The position numbers and the translations under genes are program-made. The notes under the pieces were generated by a model, which ran no database searches, was not told the origin of the DNA, and worked only from the letters and a program-made list of their open reading frames with translations. From positions 4,291,010-4,355,009 of the forward strand of contig NZ_LT669941.1 of assembly GCF_900128505.1 (NCBI RefSeq): 64,000 bases of DNA, given 5' to 3'. The stretch's first letter is position 1; every line of letters begins with the position of its first letter. Positions 41,877-50,602 of the stretch are shown one piece after another. The DNA comes from Parabacteroides timonensis (GTDB lineage Bacteria; Bacteroidota; Bacteroidia; Bacteroidales; Tannerellaceae).

Positions 41877-41911
41877 CAAATGTAGGCATTCTCTTTTTAT
41901 TTATATCTTTG
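41877..41911. promoter_or_regulatory. divergent -7 boxes for the GH3-family gene and phosphofructokinase
   Basis: Minus-strand TACATTTG (plus 41877-41884) lies 23 bases before the GH3-family start, and plus-strand TATCTTTG (41904-41911) lies 23 bases before pfkA. Both are perfect TANNTTTG. Confidence 0.55.
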
Positions 41912-41934
41912 TCGTATACATAATTAACAAAACA

Positions 41935-42948
41935 ATGAAAATAGGTATCCTTTCTTCCGGGGGTGATTGTCCCGGTATAAACGCTACGATTCGCGGTGTA
42001 GGTAAAACTGCCATCATGCATTACGGCATGGAAGTAATAGGTATCCATAGTGGTTTTGTTGGGCTGCTGAACAAAGATATTCAATCGTTCGACGAACGTA
42101 GTCTTTCCGGCATTCTGAATCTGGGCGGGACAATCCTGGGTACTTCCCGCGAGAAACCATTCCGTAAACTGCTAGCTTCGGGCGAAAGTGAAAAGCCTCA
42201 GGTTATTATACAGAATTATGAAGAATTAGGATTAGATTGTCTCGTCTGTATTGGTGGAAACGGTACGCAGAAAACAGCAGGAATGTTGTCTGCCCTGGGA
42301 CTGAATATAATAGGTGTTCCGAAGACGATCGATAATGACGTGTGGGGTACGGATATCACTTTCGGTTTCGATACGGCCGTTAATATTGCGACGGATGCGA
42401 TCGACCGTCTGCATTCGACTGCCAGTTCACATAAACGTGTGATGGTGGTAGAGGTGATGGGACATCATGCCGGATGGATCGCCCTCTATGCCGGGATGGC
42501 AGGGGGAGCGGATGTGATCCTGCTTCCTGAACTCGGATATGATATGGACAGGGTAAACGAAACGATCCTCGACCGTGCCCATCGGGGTAAACCTTATTCT
42601 ATCGTTGTTGTCGCCGAAGGGGTAGAAACGCCCGACAAGAAACGTCCGTCCGATTATATCACCCGCACGATCGAAGCGGCTACCGGTATCGAATGCCGCG
42701 ATACGGTTTTAGGCTATATCCAGCGCGGCGGCAACCCTTCTCCGTTCGACCGTAACCTGGCTACCCGTCTGGGTGGACATGCTACAGAACTGATCGCAAA
42801 CCGCCAATTCGGACAGATGGTATGTATGAAAGGGGACAAAGTGGAATCGATTGCCTTGTCGGAAGTGGCAGGCAAGCTAAAACTGGTCACTCCGGAAAAT
42901 GACCTGATTATTCAGGGAGAAAGAATGGGAATTTCGTTCGGTAAGTAA
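41935..42948 (+). CDS. pfkA: 6-phosphofructokinase (Lys124-type)
   Basis: A 337-aa glycolytic enzyme phosphorylating fructose 6-phosphate. Motifs: SSGGDCPGINATIRG, IGGNGTQKT (residues 106-113), PKTIDNDVWGTD (129-140, catalytic Asp133) and MGHHAGWIALYAG. The position equal to E. coli Gly104 is Gly (GGNG), but that of Gly124 is Lys (PKTIDND). The Gly/Lys combination occurs in ATP-dependent enzymes such as those of Streptomyces, while Asp/Lys marks PPi-dependent ones; ATP is therefore favoured but not proved. The acidic residue usual in GGDG is Asn here. It stands alone and ends against rnc. Confidence 0.9.
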   Translation: MKIGILSSGGDCPGINATIRGVGKTAIMHYGMEVIGIHSGFVGLLNKDIQSFDERSLSGILNLGGTILGTSREKPFRKLLASGESEKPQVIIQNYEELGLDCLVCIGGNGTQKTAGMLSALGLNIIGVPKTIDNDVWGTDITFGFDTAVNIATDAIDRLHSTASSHKRVMVVEVMGHHAGWIALYAGMAGGADVILLPELGYDMDRVNETILDRAHRGKPYSIVVVAEGVETPDKKRPSDYITRTIEAATGIECRDTVLGYIQRGGNPSPFDRNLATRLGGHATELIANRQFGQMVCMKGDKVESIALSEVAGKLKLVTPENDLIIQGERMGISFGK

Positions 42949-43857
42949 TTACCGGACTTCTTCATTGATGGTGGCATCAATGCATTCCGTTTTTTTGTTT
43001 GTCGGCAGTTCTACGGAAGTCTGCTCGGATGAAGGCTCTTCTTCCGGTAGATCCTCAAATTCATGCTCGGCAGTATTTTCCCCTGTCTGTTTCTTTTTCA
43101 GTTCGGAGATGAACTGCTGAAAGGCTTTATCGGTACGCAGTTTCTTGATGGCCATCTTGGCGGCATTCTGTTGCGACTCTTTTTTGGAATAACCGATACC
43201 GACGCCGATCTGCATGTCGGATAAGGTTACACCTGTCTGGAATACAGGGTTACCGTCATTGTCGGAAAACGATTCTATCAGGTCGAATGTTACCTCCAGT
43301 TTATTCTTCTGGCTCCATTCTATCAGGCTCGATTTGAAGTTCACCTCTTTGCGGGCTATATTATCCAGATCGATGTATCGTTTGATGATCACATGGTCGA
43401 TAAACCGGTAACAGGCGCGATATCCCTGATCCAGGTAGATAGCTCCGATCAGTGCTTCCAGTGCATTACCATACATGTGATTGTTGTGTGAGCTTAGTTT
43501 AGCCGAATAAACGACCATTTTGTCGAGTCCCAGCTCAACAGCCACGCGGTTGAGTGTCTCGCGTTGTACGATCTTTGAACGGGTATTGGTCAGGAAACCT
43601 TCCCGTTTGTTTTGAAAATGTTTATATACAATGTCTGCTACGATGGCATCCAATATGGCATCACCCAAGAACTCCAGACGTTCGTTATTCAGCCATTTGC
43701 CGTCGCTGTCTTCGATAGAGGAAGATTTATGCAGGAAGGCTTGCTCATAAACGTGGATGTTATCGGGGTAAAATCCCAGTATCTTATATAAAGAAGAATA
43801 AGGCTCCTTATTTTTATGTTTTAGGAGCCTTATCTTTTTGTATAATTGTGTAAACAC
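42949..43857 (-). CDS. rnc: ribonuclease III
   Basis: Double-strand RNA endonuclease maturing rRNA and other transcripts. The catalytic signature NNERLEFLGDAILDAIVADI (residues 57-76) and the second acidic site ALEALIGAIYLDQG are present; a dsRNA-binding domain follows (about 165-235, FQTGVTLSDMQIGVGIGYSKKESQQNAAKMAI). The last ~60 residues form an acidic Glu-rich tail not found in E. coli. It follows fabF after one base on the minus strand, the conserved acpP-fabF-rnc order. An 11-bp perfect stem lies in the first codons and may serve self-control. Confidence 0.95.
   Translation of the reverse strand: MFTQLYKKIRLLKHKNKEPYSSLYKILGFYPDNIHVYEQAFLHKSSSIEDSDGKWLNNERLEFLGDAILDAIVADIVYKHFQNKREGFLTNTRSKIVQRETLNRVAVELGLDKMVVYSAKLSSHNNHMYGNALEALIGAIYLDQGYRACYRFIDHVIIKRYIDLDNIARKEVNFKSSLIEWSQKNKLEVTFDLIESFSDNDGNPVFQTGVTLSDMQIGVGIGYSKKESQQNAAKMAIKKLRTDKAFQQFISELKKKQTGENTAEHEFEDLPEEEPSSEQTSVELPTNKKTECIDATINEEVR
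43798..43833 (-). promoter_or_regulatory. stem-loop in the 5' coding part of rnc
   Basis: ATAAGGCTCCT (43798-43808) and AGGAGCCTTAT (43823-43833) form a perfect 11-bp stem with a 14-base loop, spanning about codons 9-20 of rnc. No U-tract follows, so it is not a standard terminator. Confidence 0.7.
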
Positions 43858-43858
43858 G

Positions 43859-45124
43859 TTACTTCACAAATTTTTTAACAATAGCACAAGCATTGTGGCC
43901 ACCGAATCCAAATGTATTGGATAATGCAGCCCGTATTTCTCTTTTTTGAGCTTTATTGAATGTGAAATTCAGTTTATAATCTATTTCAGGATCATCGTCG
44001 CCATCAGCGTGGTTGATCGTCGGAGGAATGATACCGTCTTTTATTGCCATGATGCATAACATGGCTTCGATAGCTCCTGCTGCACCTAATAAATGACCGG
44101 TCATTGACTTCGTTGAACTGATATTCAGTTTGTAAGCATGATCTCCGAACACATCTTTAATCGCTTTTACTTCTGATATATCTCCTACCGGAGTAGATGT
44201 TCCGTGAACATTGATATAATCGATCTCTTCCGGAGTCATTTCTGCATCTTCCAGTGCATTACGCATCACTAACTTTGCTCCTAATCCATCAGGATGAGAG
44301 GCAGTCAAATGGTATGCATCGGCAGACATTCCTGTTCCGGCGATTTCAGCATATATTTTAGCTCCACGTGCCAAAGCGTGTTCCATCTCTTCCAAGATCA
44401 AACATGCTCCACCTTCTCCCATGACGAAACCGTCGCGACTTGCGCTGAATGGACGAGAAGCTGTTTCGGGTGAATCGTTACGGGTTGACAGCGCATTCAT
44501 TGAGTTGAACCCACCGACACCAGAATCTGCAATAGCTGCTTCCGCACCACCTGTCACGATTACATTAGCTTTACCCAAACGGATATAGTTGTATGCATCG
44601 CTGATTGCATTGGTAGAAGAGGCACAAGCCGACACTGTTGCAAAGTTAGGACCACGGAATCCATAAAGCATGGAGATATGTCCGGCTGCGATATCCGAAA
44701 TCATCTTTGGGATGAAAAACGGGTTGAATTTCGGTCCGATCGTATCTTTTATCTTCGCATATCCTAATACTTCTTCGTCAAATGTCTTGATACCGCCGAT
44801 ACCTGAAGCAAAAATAACGCCGATACGGTCCTTGTCCTCTTTGTCCAAGTCCATAGCAGCATCTTCGATTGCTTGTTTTGCGGCACTTATTGCAAATAAA
44901 CTATAACGGTCACATTTACGGGCTTCCTTACGATCCATTACTGATAACGGATCGAAGCCTTTAACTTCGCATGCAAATTGTGTCTTGAATTTGGATGCAT
45001 CAAACTGCGTAATAGGACCGGCTCCACTCTTCCCATTGATAATACCCTCCCATGTTTCTGCGAGGGTATTACCAAGAGGAGTAATGGCACCAAGACCTGT
45101 TACTACAACTCTTTTTAATTCCAT
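43859..45124 (-). CDS. fabF: beta-ketoacyl-ACP synthase II
   Basis: Condensing enzyme of fatty acid elongation using malonyl-ACP. The catalytic triad is Cys167 in VSACASSTNAI, His307 in INVHGTSTPVGD and His344 in MTGHLLGAAG. The ending ALSNTFGFGGHNACAIV is typical. At 421 aa it is of normal length. It lies 21 bp after acpP and one base before rnc on the minus strand, in the conserved fatty-acid/RNase III arrangement of Bacteroidetes. Confidence 0.97.
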   Translation of the reverse strand: MELKRVVVTGLGAITPLGNTLAETWEGIINGKSGAGPITQFDASKFKTQFACEVKGFDPLSVMDRKEARKCDRYSLFAISAAKQAIEDAAMDLDKEDKDRIGVIFASGIGGIKTFDEEVLGYAKIKDTIGPKFNPFFIPKMISDIAAGHISMLYGFRGPNFATVSACASSTNAISDAYNYIRLGKANVIVTGGAEAAIADSGVGGFNSMNALSTRNDSPETASRPFSASRDGFVMGEGGACLILEEMEHALARGAKIYAEIAGTGMSADAYHLTASHPDGLGAKLVMRNALEDAEMTPEEIDYINVHGTSTPVGDISEVKAIKDVFGDHAYKLNISSTKSMTGHLLGAAGAIEAMLCIMAIKDGIIPPTINHADGDDDPEIDYKLNFTFNKAQKREIRAALSNTFGFGGHNACAIVKKFVK

Positions 45125-45145
45125 ACCTTTAATTAAAAGGATTGA

Positions 45146-45382
45146 TTACTTCGCGTTAGCTTCGATATAAGCAACTGCGTCGCCTACTGTTGTAATCTTT
45201 TCTGCCTGATCATCAGGAATTGAAATACCGAATTCCTTTTCGAATTCCATAATCAACTCTACAGTGTCAAGAGAGTCTGCTCCTAAATCATTAGTAAAGC
45301 TTGCTTCGTTTGTAACTTCTGTTTCTTCAACACTTAATTTATCAACGATGATAGCCTTTACTCTAGATGCAACTTCAGACAT
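45146..45382 (-). CDS. acpP: acyl carrier protein
   Basis: A 78-aa acidic carrier with the phosphopantetheine attachment site Ser37 in LGADSLDTVELIMEFEKEF. It carries growing acyl chains in fatty-acid synthesis. First gene of the acpP-fabF-rnc unit, preceded by a good promoter (TTTG-N18-TATATTCG on the minus strand). Confidence 0.98.
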   Translation of the reverse strand: MSEVASRVKAIIVDKLSVEETEVTNEASFTNDLGADSLDTVELIMEFEKEFGISIPDDQAEKITTVGDAVAYIEANAK

Positions 45383-45409
45383 AACTTTTTCAATTTAGAT
45401 TAATAAATA

Positions 45410-45439
45410 CGAATATACTTTTTAAATTTGCAGTGCAAA
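45410..45439 (-). promoter_or_regulatory. promoter of acpP-fabF-rnc
   Basis: On the minus strand TTTG (plus 45436-45439) and TATATTCG (plus 45410-45417, one mismatch from TANNTTTG) are 18 bases apart, 28 bases before the acpP start codon. Confidence 0.6.
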
Positions 45440-45536
45440 GAAAAGAATTTTTTATGTTACAAAACAAATTTAATGCACTAAAAATGCGGAAAACTGCACA
45501 TTTTTTCTTTTCGTGTGCACTAAAACATAGGAAAAT

Positions 45537-46100
45537 ATGAAAAACGTAGCAATTTTTGCCTCCGGCTCGGGTACAAATGCCGAGAATATCGCCCGATATT
45601 TCTCTAAAAGTGAAACCGTTAAAGTGGCGGTTGTTTTGTCGAATAACAAAAAAGTGGGCGTGCATGCCCGTGTCAATAATCTCGGAATTCCTTCTTTCGT
45701 GTTTTCCCGTGAGGAATTTGTGGAAGGTTCTCCGATTCTGGCGAAATTGGCGGAATATCAGGTTGATCTGATCGTTTTAGCTGGTTTTATGAACAAGATA
45801 TCGGATGCCTTATTGAAAGCCTATCCGGGAAAGATCATCAATATACATCCTGCCCTGTTGCCGAAACATGGTGGAAAAGGTATGTATGGTATGCATGTAC
45901 ATGAAGCTGTAGTGGCGGAAGGTGACAAAGAATCGGGTATCACCATACATTATATTAATGAGAATTATGATGAAGGGGATATTATTTTCCAGGCTAAATG
46001 TGAAGTGTTGCCTACCGACACTCCCGAAGAAGTGGCTGCAAAAGTGCATGCGCTGGAATATGCACATTATCCGCATGTGATAGAGGATATATTAAAATAA
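45537..46100 (+). CDS. purN: phosphoribosylglycinamide formyltransferase
   Basis: A 187-aa enzyme of purine synthesis transferring the formyl group of 10-formyl-tetrahydrofolate to GAR. Motifs: FASGSGTNAENIARYF at the start, the folate-site strand LAGFMNKISDALLKAYPGKIINIHPALLPKHGGKGMYG split over residues 80-120, and HYINENYDEGDII. The length is normal. It is transcribed divergently from acpP and ends in a strong hairpin terminator. Confidence 0.95.
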   Translation: MKNVAIFASGSGTNAENIARYFSKSETVKVAVVLSNNKKVGVHARVNNLGIPSFVFSREEFVEGSPILAKLAEYQVDLIVLAGFMNKISDALLKAYPGKIINIHPALLPKHGGKGMYGMHVHEAVVAEGDKESGITIHYINENYDEGDIIFQAKCEVLPTDTPEEVAAKVHALEYAHYPHVIEDILK

Positions 46101-46122
46101 CAGGAAAAGAATTTAAAAAATT

Positions 46123-46158
46123 AAGCCCTACTGAACATTGTGTCAGTAGGGCTTTTCG
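46123..46158. terminator. terminator between purN and the TonB receptor gene
   Basis: AAGCCCTACTGA (46123-46134), an 8-base loop and TCAGTAGGGCTT (46143-46154) form a perfect 12-bp stem followed by TTTC. It serves convergent genes. Confidence 0.9.
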
Positions 46159-46174
46159 ATTCATCGTGGTTTGG

Positions 46175-49000
46175 TCAAAAATTCATATTTAGTTGCATTA
46201 CATACGTACGCGGTGCAGATACCAGCATCGGACGTGTGCAGTATTCTTTATTGAACAGGTTGTTGATCATGAACTGGAAAGAAACATCTTTCGTGATCTT
46301 CACACCAGCACGCAGGTCGACTACGCAATAGTCGGTATTCTTTTCTTTCCAGTAAGAATTAAGCGTCTGGCCGTCTACGTTACCATAAAGAAGCTGGCGG
46401 ATATATTCCATTACATCCGGTTGATCCTTTTCGCGCTCGTCGACCATCAGGTAATCCACGGCCAGCATTTTACTCTTCCAGGTTACATTCATTCCGAGAT
46501 TCAAACGTTTCCACTGGAAATCGAGCACTCCTTTAACGGTATGTTTCTGGCGGTATTTCAGATATTTGGAGTCGTTAGATTTTTCTTTGGCCCGGAGCGG
46601 ATCGTTATACTGTGCTTCGAGTTCGTTCTTCTCCTTATAGTCTGCATCTTCCGGTTCGATGTATACGTAACCGAGGTTATAAGAAAGACGGGTATCCGGG
46701 TTAAAGTCATAGAAACCGTTGGTACTGATCTCGGCTCCGTAGATACGGGCTTTCGATACGTTATAGAACTGTGCTCCGATACCCGGCATCTGTCCTTGGG
46801 CAAGGATTCCGAGTATATCTTTTGTACTATTGGCGTATGCAAATGAATTAGGGTCAAAGAATCCGAAACGGAATTCGATCATATCTGTATACTGCGTATA
46901 GAAACCGGCAACGTCGAAGAATCCCATCAGATTGCCGAATTTATATCCTTGTTTGATACCCAGTTCAGCGTTTACTCCCTTTTCTGCTTTTACTTCATTA
47001 TTCGGGAATACACCGACACCACCGATGTCTTTACGGGCATATTTCTCTGTCAGGGACGGATAACGGTAGCCTTGTCCGAAGCTGGCGCGGATGAAGCTGT
47101 AGTCTGCCAGCTGATAATTCAGTCCGGCACGGAAGATCGGTTTTACAGGTACTTTGGCTCCGAATATCTTTGTGTCGGATTCACGTAGGAAGTCATCGAC
47201 GCGATAGTATTCCGCACGCATGCCGGCCGATACGCTCAGACGATCGAAAAAGCGTTGGTCGTACTGGAAGAACAGGGCGGCATTGTCGCTGTCATGGTTA
47301 CCGGTGGTAACTGATGTACTGCGCATATGTTCGTAAGTAGCACCGGCCGTGATTTGCGTACCGTTATCCCATTTCTTATTGAATTGGTAATCCAGATAAT
47401 AAGTATAGTTCTTGTCGATGCTGACCGGATCTGACTTCGGATCGATTGCGTTCGATAACCAGGGCACCAGGTCGGATGTGCTGCTGGGGATACCGCGTTT
47501 CATCACCCATGAAAGCAGGTCGCAGTAATCGGCGGTGGTTGCTGTCGGGAAGATTCCGTTCAATAGATTGGTCGTGCCGTTTACCAGTCCGTTGATATCA
47601 CCTTGAAGAGCCGGCTGTATCAAGGGGTAGAACATGCTGTAATCACCGTTCTGTACATTCTGGACGATCCCGGCGATGGCACTGGCGTCTGTTCCCATAT
47701 TACCCAGGATATCGGTGATCGACTTGCCGTTGTTCGAGCCGTCTGCAATATTATCTCCACGATAATAAAAACGTCCTTTTATCTTATGCGATGTGTTGTT
47801 GGATGGGTTTGTGAAGTTAAAGAACGGGTCGATATAGAATGTATTGGCTTCGCGTCCCATGTTCGCAATAGGAGAGGGCTGGTAAGCCTCCTTCGGAGAA
47901 CGCCACAGGAAGAAGTCGGCGTATTTGTCGCTCATATAGTTTACGTTGAAACCGTAATTTACCAGATTGCCGTCTGTCATCGGCTGATGGTAAGTCAGAT
48001 TACCTCCGGCCCGGAAACGTTTGTTGTAACCTTGTTCTTTATAACCTTCATCGGTGAACATATTTAATCCGGCCGACACATCGAAGTTGCCGATACGACG
48101 GGCATGTGAAAAGTCTATCCCTTCATACATCGGGTTTCTGATCCCTGAAAATACATTTTTGCGAAGGAAAGGCTCTACTTCATATTTACCTTCTTTCCAG
48201 AACGATTTGTCACTCCATTGATAGTCTTCATTGGCCGGATCGCCATAAATACCTATATATGTACGCAAGGTACTTACCGGAGTGAGGCTAGGACGTTTGG
48301 TGCGGATATTGATTACCCCGTTTAAAGCCGACGAACCGTAAAGTACTGACGAAGCACCTTTCATCACTTCCACCTGTTCGATGTTTTCAAGGGGAACGAT
48401 GTTCCAGTTGATAATACCTGTCCCGGAAGTCAGGGCACTCATTCCGTCTATCAATACGAGGCTTCGGGAACCTACACCATAGGTCCAGCCGTTACCTCCA
48501 CGAATGGAAGGCTGTTTGTCGTTGATATCGACTCCGGGCATTGTGTTCAGCGTAGAACTCAGGTCGGTAGGAGCCTGTTTGGCTATATCGTCCGCTTTCA
48601 GTAGATCCATTGAGACTGTTACGTTACTCAGTTTCTGTTCGAAACGTCCGGCACTGACTACTACGTCACCCAGCAAGTTCGCTTTGATACGCATCCGTAC
48701 GTCGCGGGTCTTTGTCTCGTTCCGGTTGATTACTACCGGGAGCATTTCGTTTTCGTATCCTATATAGCTGAATAGTAAATCTACGCCACCTTCCGGCAGG
48801 CTGATCTGATAAAAACCGTCGGCATTTGAGACTGTTCCGTCTGTTTCTCCGCTCAGTCTTTTATAAGTAATATTGACACCGGCCAGCGGTTCGTTCGTTT
48901 CCTGATCGTAAATGTACCCTTTCATTATTTGCCCGAAAGCAGGCCCTGTTAAAAAGGTTAGTAGGAATGCTATTACATATAACTTTTTCATTTCTATCAT
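46175..49000 (-). CDS. TonB-dependent outer membrane receptor
   Basis: A 941-aa receptor; the likely start is the third-codon ATG giving MKKLYVIAFLLTFLTGPAFG, a clean signal peptide. A carboxypeptidase-regulatory-like domain (MKGYIYDQETNEPLAGVNITY, then YQISLPEGGVDLLFSYIGY) precedes the plug (DLSSTLNTMPGVDINDKQPSIRGG and QVEVMKGASSVLYGSSALNGVINI) and a 22-strand barrel that ends in MQLNMNF. The plug resembles FepA/BtuB-like receptors rather than SusC. The preceding gene is a lipoprotein 9 bp upstream that may act with it. The ligand is not evident. Confidence 0.9.
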   Translation of the reverse strand: MIEMKKLYVIAFLLTFLTGPAFGQIMKGYIYDQETNEPLAGVNITYKRLSGETDGTVSNADGFYQISLPEGGVDLLFSYIGYENEMLPVVINRNETKTRDVRMRIKANLLGDVVVSAGRFEQKLSNVTVSMDLLKADDIAKQAPTDLSSTLNTMPGVDINDKQPSIRGGNGWTYGVGSRSLVLIDGMSALTSGTGIINWNIVPLENIEQVEVMKGASSVLYGSSALNGVINIRTKRPSLTPVSTLRTYIGIYGDPANEDYQWSDKSFWKEGKYEVEPFLRKNVFSGIRNPMYEGIDFSHARRIGNFDVSAGLNMFTDEGYKEQGYNKRFRAGGNLTYHQPMTDGNLVNYGFNVNYMSDKYADFFLWRSPKEAYQPSPIANMGREANTFYIDPFFNFTNPSNNTSHKIKGRFYYRGDNIADGSNNGKSITDILGNMGTDASAIAGIVQNVQNGDYSMFYPLIQPALQGDINGLVNGTTNLLNGIFPTATTADYCDLLSWVMKRGIPSSTSDLVPWLSNAIDPKSDPVSIDKNYTYYLDYQFNKKWDNGTQITAGATYEHMRSTSVTTGNHDSDNAALFFQYDQRFFDRLSVSAGMRAEYYRVDDFLRESDTKIFGAKVPVKPIFRAGLNYQLADYSFIRASFGQGYRYPSLTEKYARKDIGGVGVFPNNEVKAEKGVNAELGIKQGYKFGNLMGFFDVAGFYTQYTDMIEFRFGFFDPNSFAYANSTKDILGILAQGQMPGIGAQFYNVSKARIYGAEISTNGFYDFNPDTRLSYNLGYVYIEPEDADYKEKNELEAQYNDPLRAKEKSNDSKYLKYRQKHTVKGVLDFQWKRLNLGMNVTWKSKMLAVDYLMVDEREKDQPDVMEYIRQLLYGNVDGQTLNSYWKEKNTDYCVVDLRAGVKITKDVSFQFMINNLFNKEYCTRPMLVSAPRTYVMQLNMNF

Positions 49001-49009
49001 TTTTATTTG

Positions 49010-50188
49010 TTATAGTGTCTGTTTTTCTTTGGTCAGCATCATACCCAGTTCGAGTGTTTGTGCCTGTTGCAGGCTTCCGCTCAACATGTCGAGTATGGTT
49101 CCGATCATCGGGCCCATCGGTCCGTTCAGGATATCTTCGGGAAGAAGTCCTTTTACTAAAGAAAGGAGGGGAATGAATGCTGCTATTTCTTCCTTATCGA
49201 GGAACATGAAAATATCACCTTTGTAAGCGATCAGACTGCCCATATTATTGTAAGGGACTTCTGAGTTTTTACGGATAGTCATTTTAATACCAGTGGTGCT
49301 CCATTTATTGAGCTGCTGGTAAACGGCTGCAAGAACAGCCGGGTCCAGACTGCTATCTGCTTTGGTTTTATTTTGCTGGATCTGGTAAAGGATCATATCT
49401 ACATTGGGAACGATATAAAGTTCGGAATCGTCTTTTACATAATAAGAAGCCAGATTGATAGGGGAAGAGATCCAGTCGCTTTCTTTTCTGTCGGGAGCAG
49501 CATTCAGCAGGTCGGCAAGTGCCTTACCTTCAGGCATGGTTCCATAGCTGGCTGTAATATTGCCGTCTGGATTGAATGTTACATTGTTTATGAACCAGGT
49601 GATCAGATTTCCTACCATACCTTCGAGCATGGGGGCAGCCTGTGCCAGTATCAGGTTGTCTGTTACCAGGTGGAAGGCATAATGCCGGCATGTGTAGGGG
49701 CCTTGAACCGGATCGGTCTCTTCGGTAACTCCGGTTTGTACCGGATACCAGGTTTTATTCGCTGTCAACTGGTTCGATGCGATCTTCACATCGGTTAGGG
49801 CCAGGGTCATTTTCCCTTTTTCAACTTTACCGGTATAAGCGAAGGTGGTCCCATTGGTTCCGGTTCCGTTTCCGGCAAAAGAATAACCGTTGGTTTCAGT
49901 GGTCAGGGTTACATTTTCCAGTGGAGTGGCGGTTTCTCCGGGAAGAACGCCTTGTAGGGTAATGTTTGCTGTATTGTCGTTAATCATCTTGAAAGCGACA
50001 TCCTTACCGATAAACTCTCGTCCACTGTAAGTCAGGATCAGTGCGTCGCCACCCTCGGGTGCGCTCAACTTGTTGGAATAGGTTCCGTTCATTTCGAAAC
50101 CGGCATCATCATCATTATCATCGCAGGCGGTTAGTAAAGCGACCATGCAGATGGCATAAAGAAAGTTGCGCAATAAATACTTGTTCAT
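49010..50188 (-). CDS. lipoprotein with Big beta-rich fold (possibly DUF4925)
   Basis: A 392-aa putative lipoprotein: signal FLYAICMVALLTAC with a lipid-anchor Cys near residue 22 and an acidic CDDNDDD stretch that would favour surface export in Bacteroidetes. It is beta-rich (GTYSNKLSAPEGGDALILTYSG, then FAYTGKVEKGKMTLALTDVKI). I recall similar proteins under DUF4925, but am not certain. It is the first gene of a two-gene unit with the TonB-dependent receptor (9-bp gap), so it may be its surface partner. Confidence 0.75.
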   Translation of the reverse strand: MNKYLLRNFLYAICMVALLTACDDNDDDAGFEMNGTYSNKLSAPEGGDALILTYSGREFIGKDVAFKMINDNTANITLQGVLPGETATPLENVTLTTETNGYSFAGNGTGTNGTTFAYTGKVEKGKMTLALTDVKIASNQLTANKTWYPVQTGVTEETDPVQGPYTCRHYAFHLVTDNLILAQAAPMLEGMVGNLITWFINNVTFNPDGNITASYGTMPEGKALADLLNAAPDRKESDWISSPINLASYYVKDDSELYIVPNVDMILYQIQQNKTKADSSLDPAVLAAVYQQLNKWSTTGIKMTIRKNSEVPYNNMGSLIAYKGDIFMFLDKEEIAAFIPLLSLVKGLLPEDILNGPMGPMIGTILDMLSGSLQQAQTLELGMMLTKEKQTL

Positions 50189-50381
50189 TTACTTTTCTTT
50201 TTATTGTTTAATTTTGATGTTACAAAGTACCGATATAACTTTATACCAAACAATAGCTATATTTCAGAATCAATATTCTATTCTTAAGAATTGAATGTTT
50301 TAGGATGTATAACTAGCTGTGAGCTAATATGTGGCAATGTAATATTATTAATAATGGAATATCGAATGTGAAAAATAGACA

Positions 50382-50564
50382 TTGACGGATATGTTTATAT
50401 GTACGTTCTTTGTTCTCATTATGTTAATGAGTCTATTATTAGGTTTTTTAGCCTTTTTGGTGCGGATGCTTTTTAAACGGAAAGCAGAAAGTAAAAAGGT
50501 GGAAGAAGGATATGAAGTCGAAGAACAGTGTGTCCTGAATGACAGTGAAGACAGGGAGATCTGA
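50382..50564 (+). CDS. small single-pass membrane protein (hypothetical)
   Basis: A 60-aa frame with one long hydrophobic segment (FICTFFVLIMLMSLLLGFLAFLV) followed by a basic patch (RMLFKRKAESKK) and an acidic tail. The hydrophobic-then-positive layout is that of a real membrane anchor with inside C-terminus. It ends 38 bp before the glycosyltransferase gene on the same strand. No family is recognised, and translation is not proved. Confidence 0.45.
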   Translation: MTDMFICTFFVLIMLMSLLLGFLAFLVRMLFKRKAESKKVEEGYEVEEQCVLNDSEDREI

Positions 50565-50602
50565 GCTGTCGTGGAAAAACTACGTGATAAAATATTGAAT
50601 CG

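Noticed and set aside
41854..42084. Longer start of the GH3-family gene at 42084
   Set aside because: Would run through the divergent pfkA promoter and the start of pfkA; the family start is at 41853.
45390..45676. Minus-strand frames in the acpP-purN gap
   Set aside because: Overlap purN and the acpP promoter, with low-complexity products; no domain.
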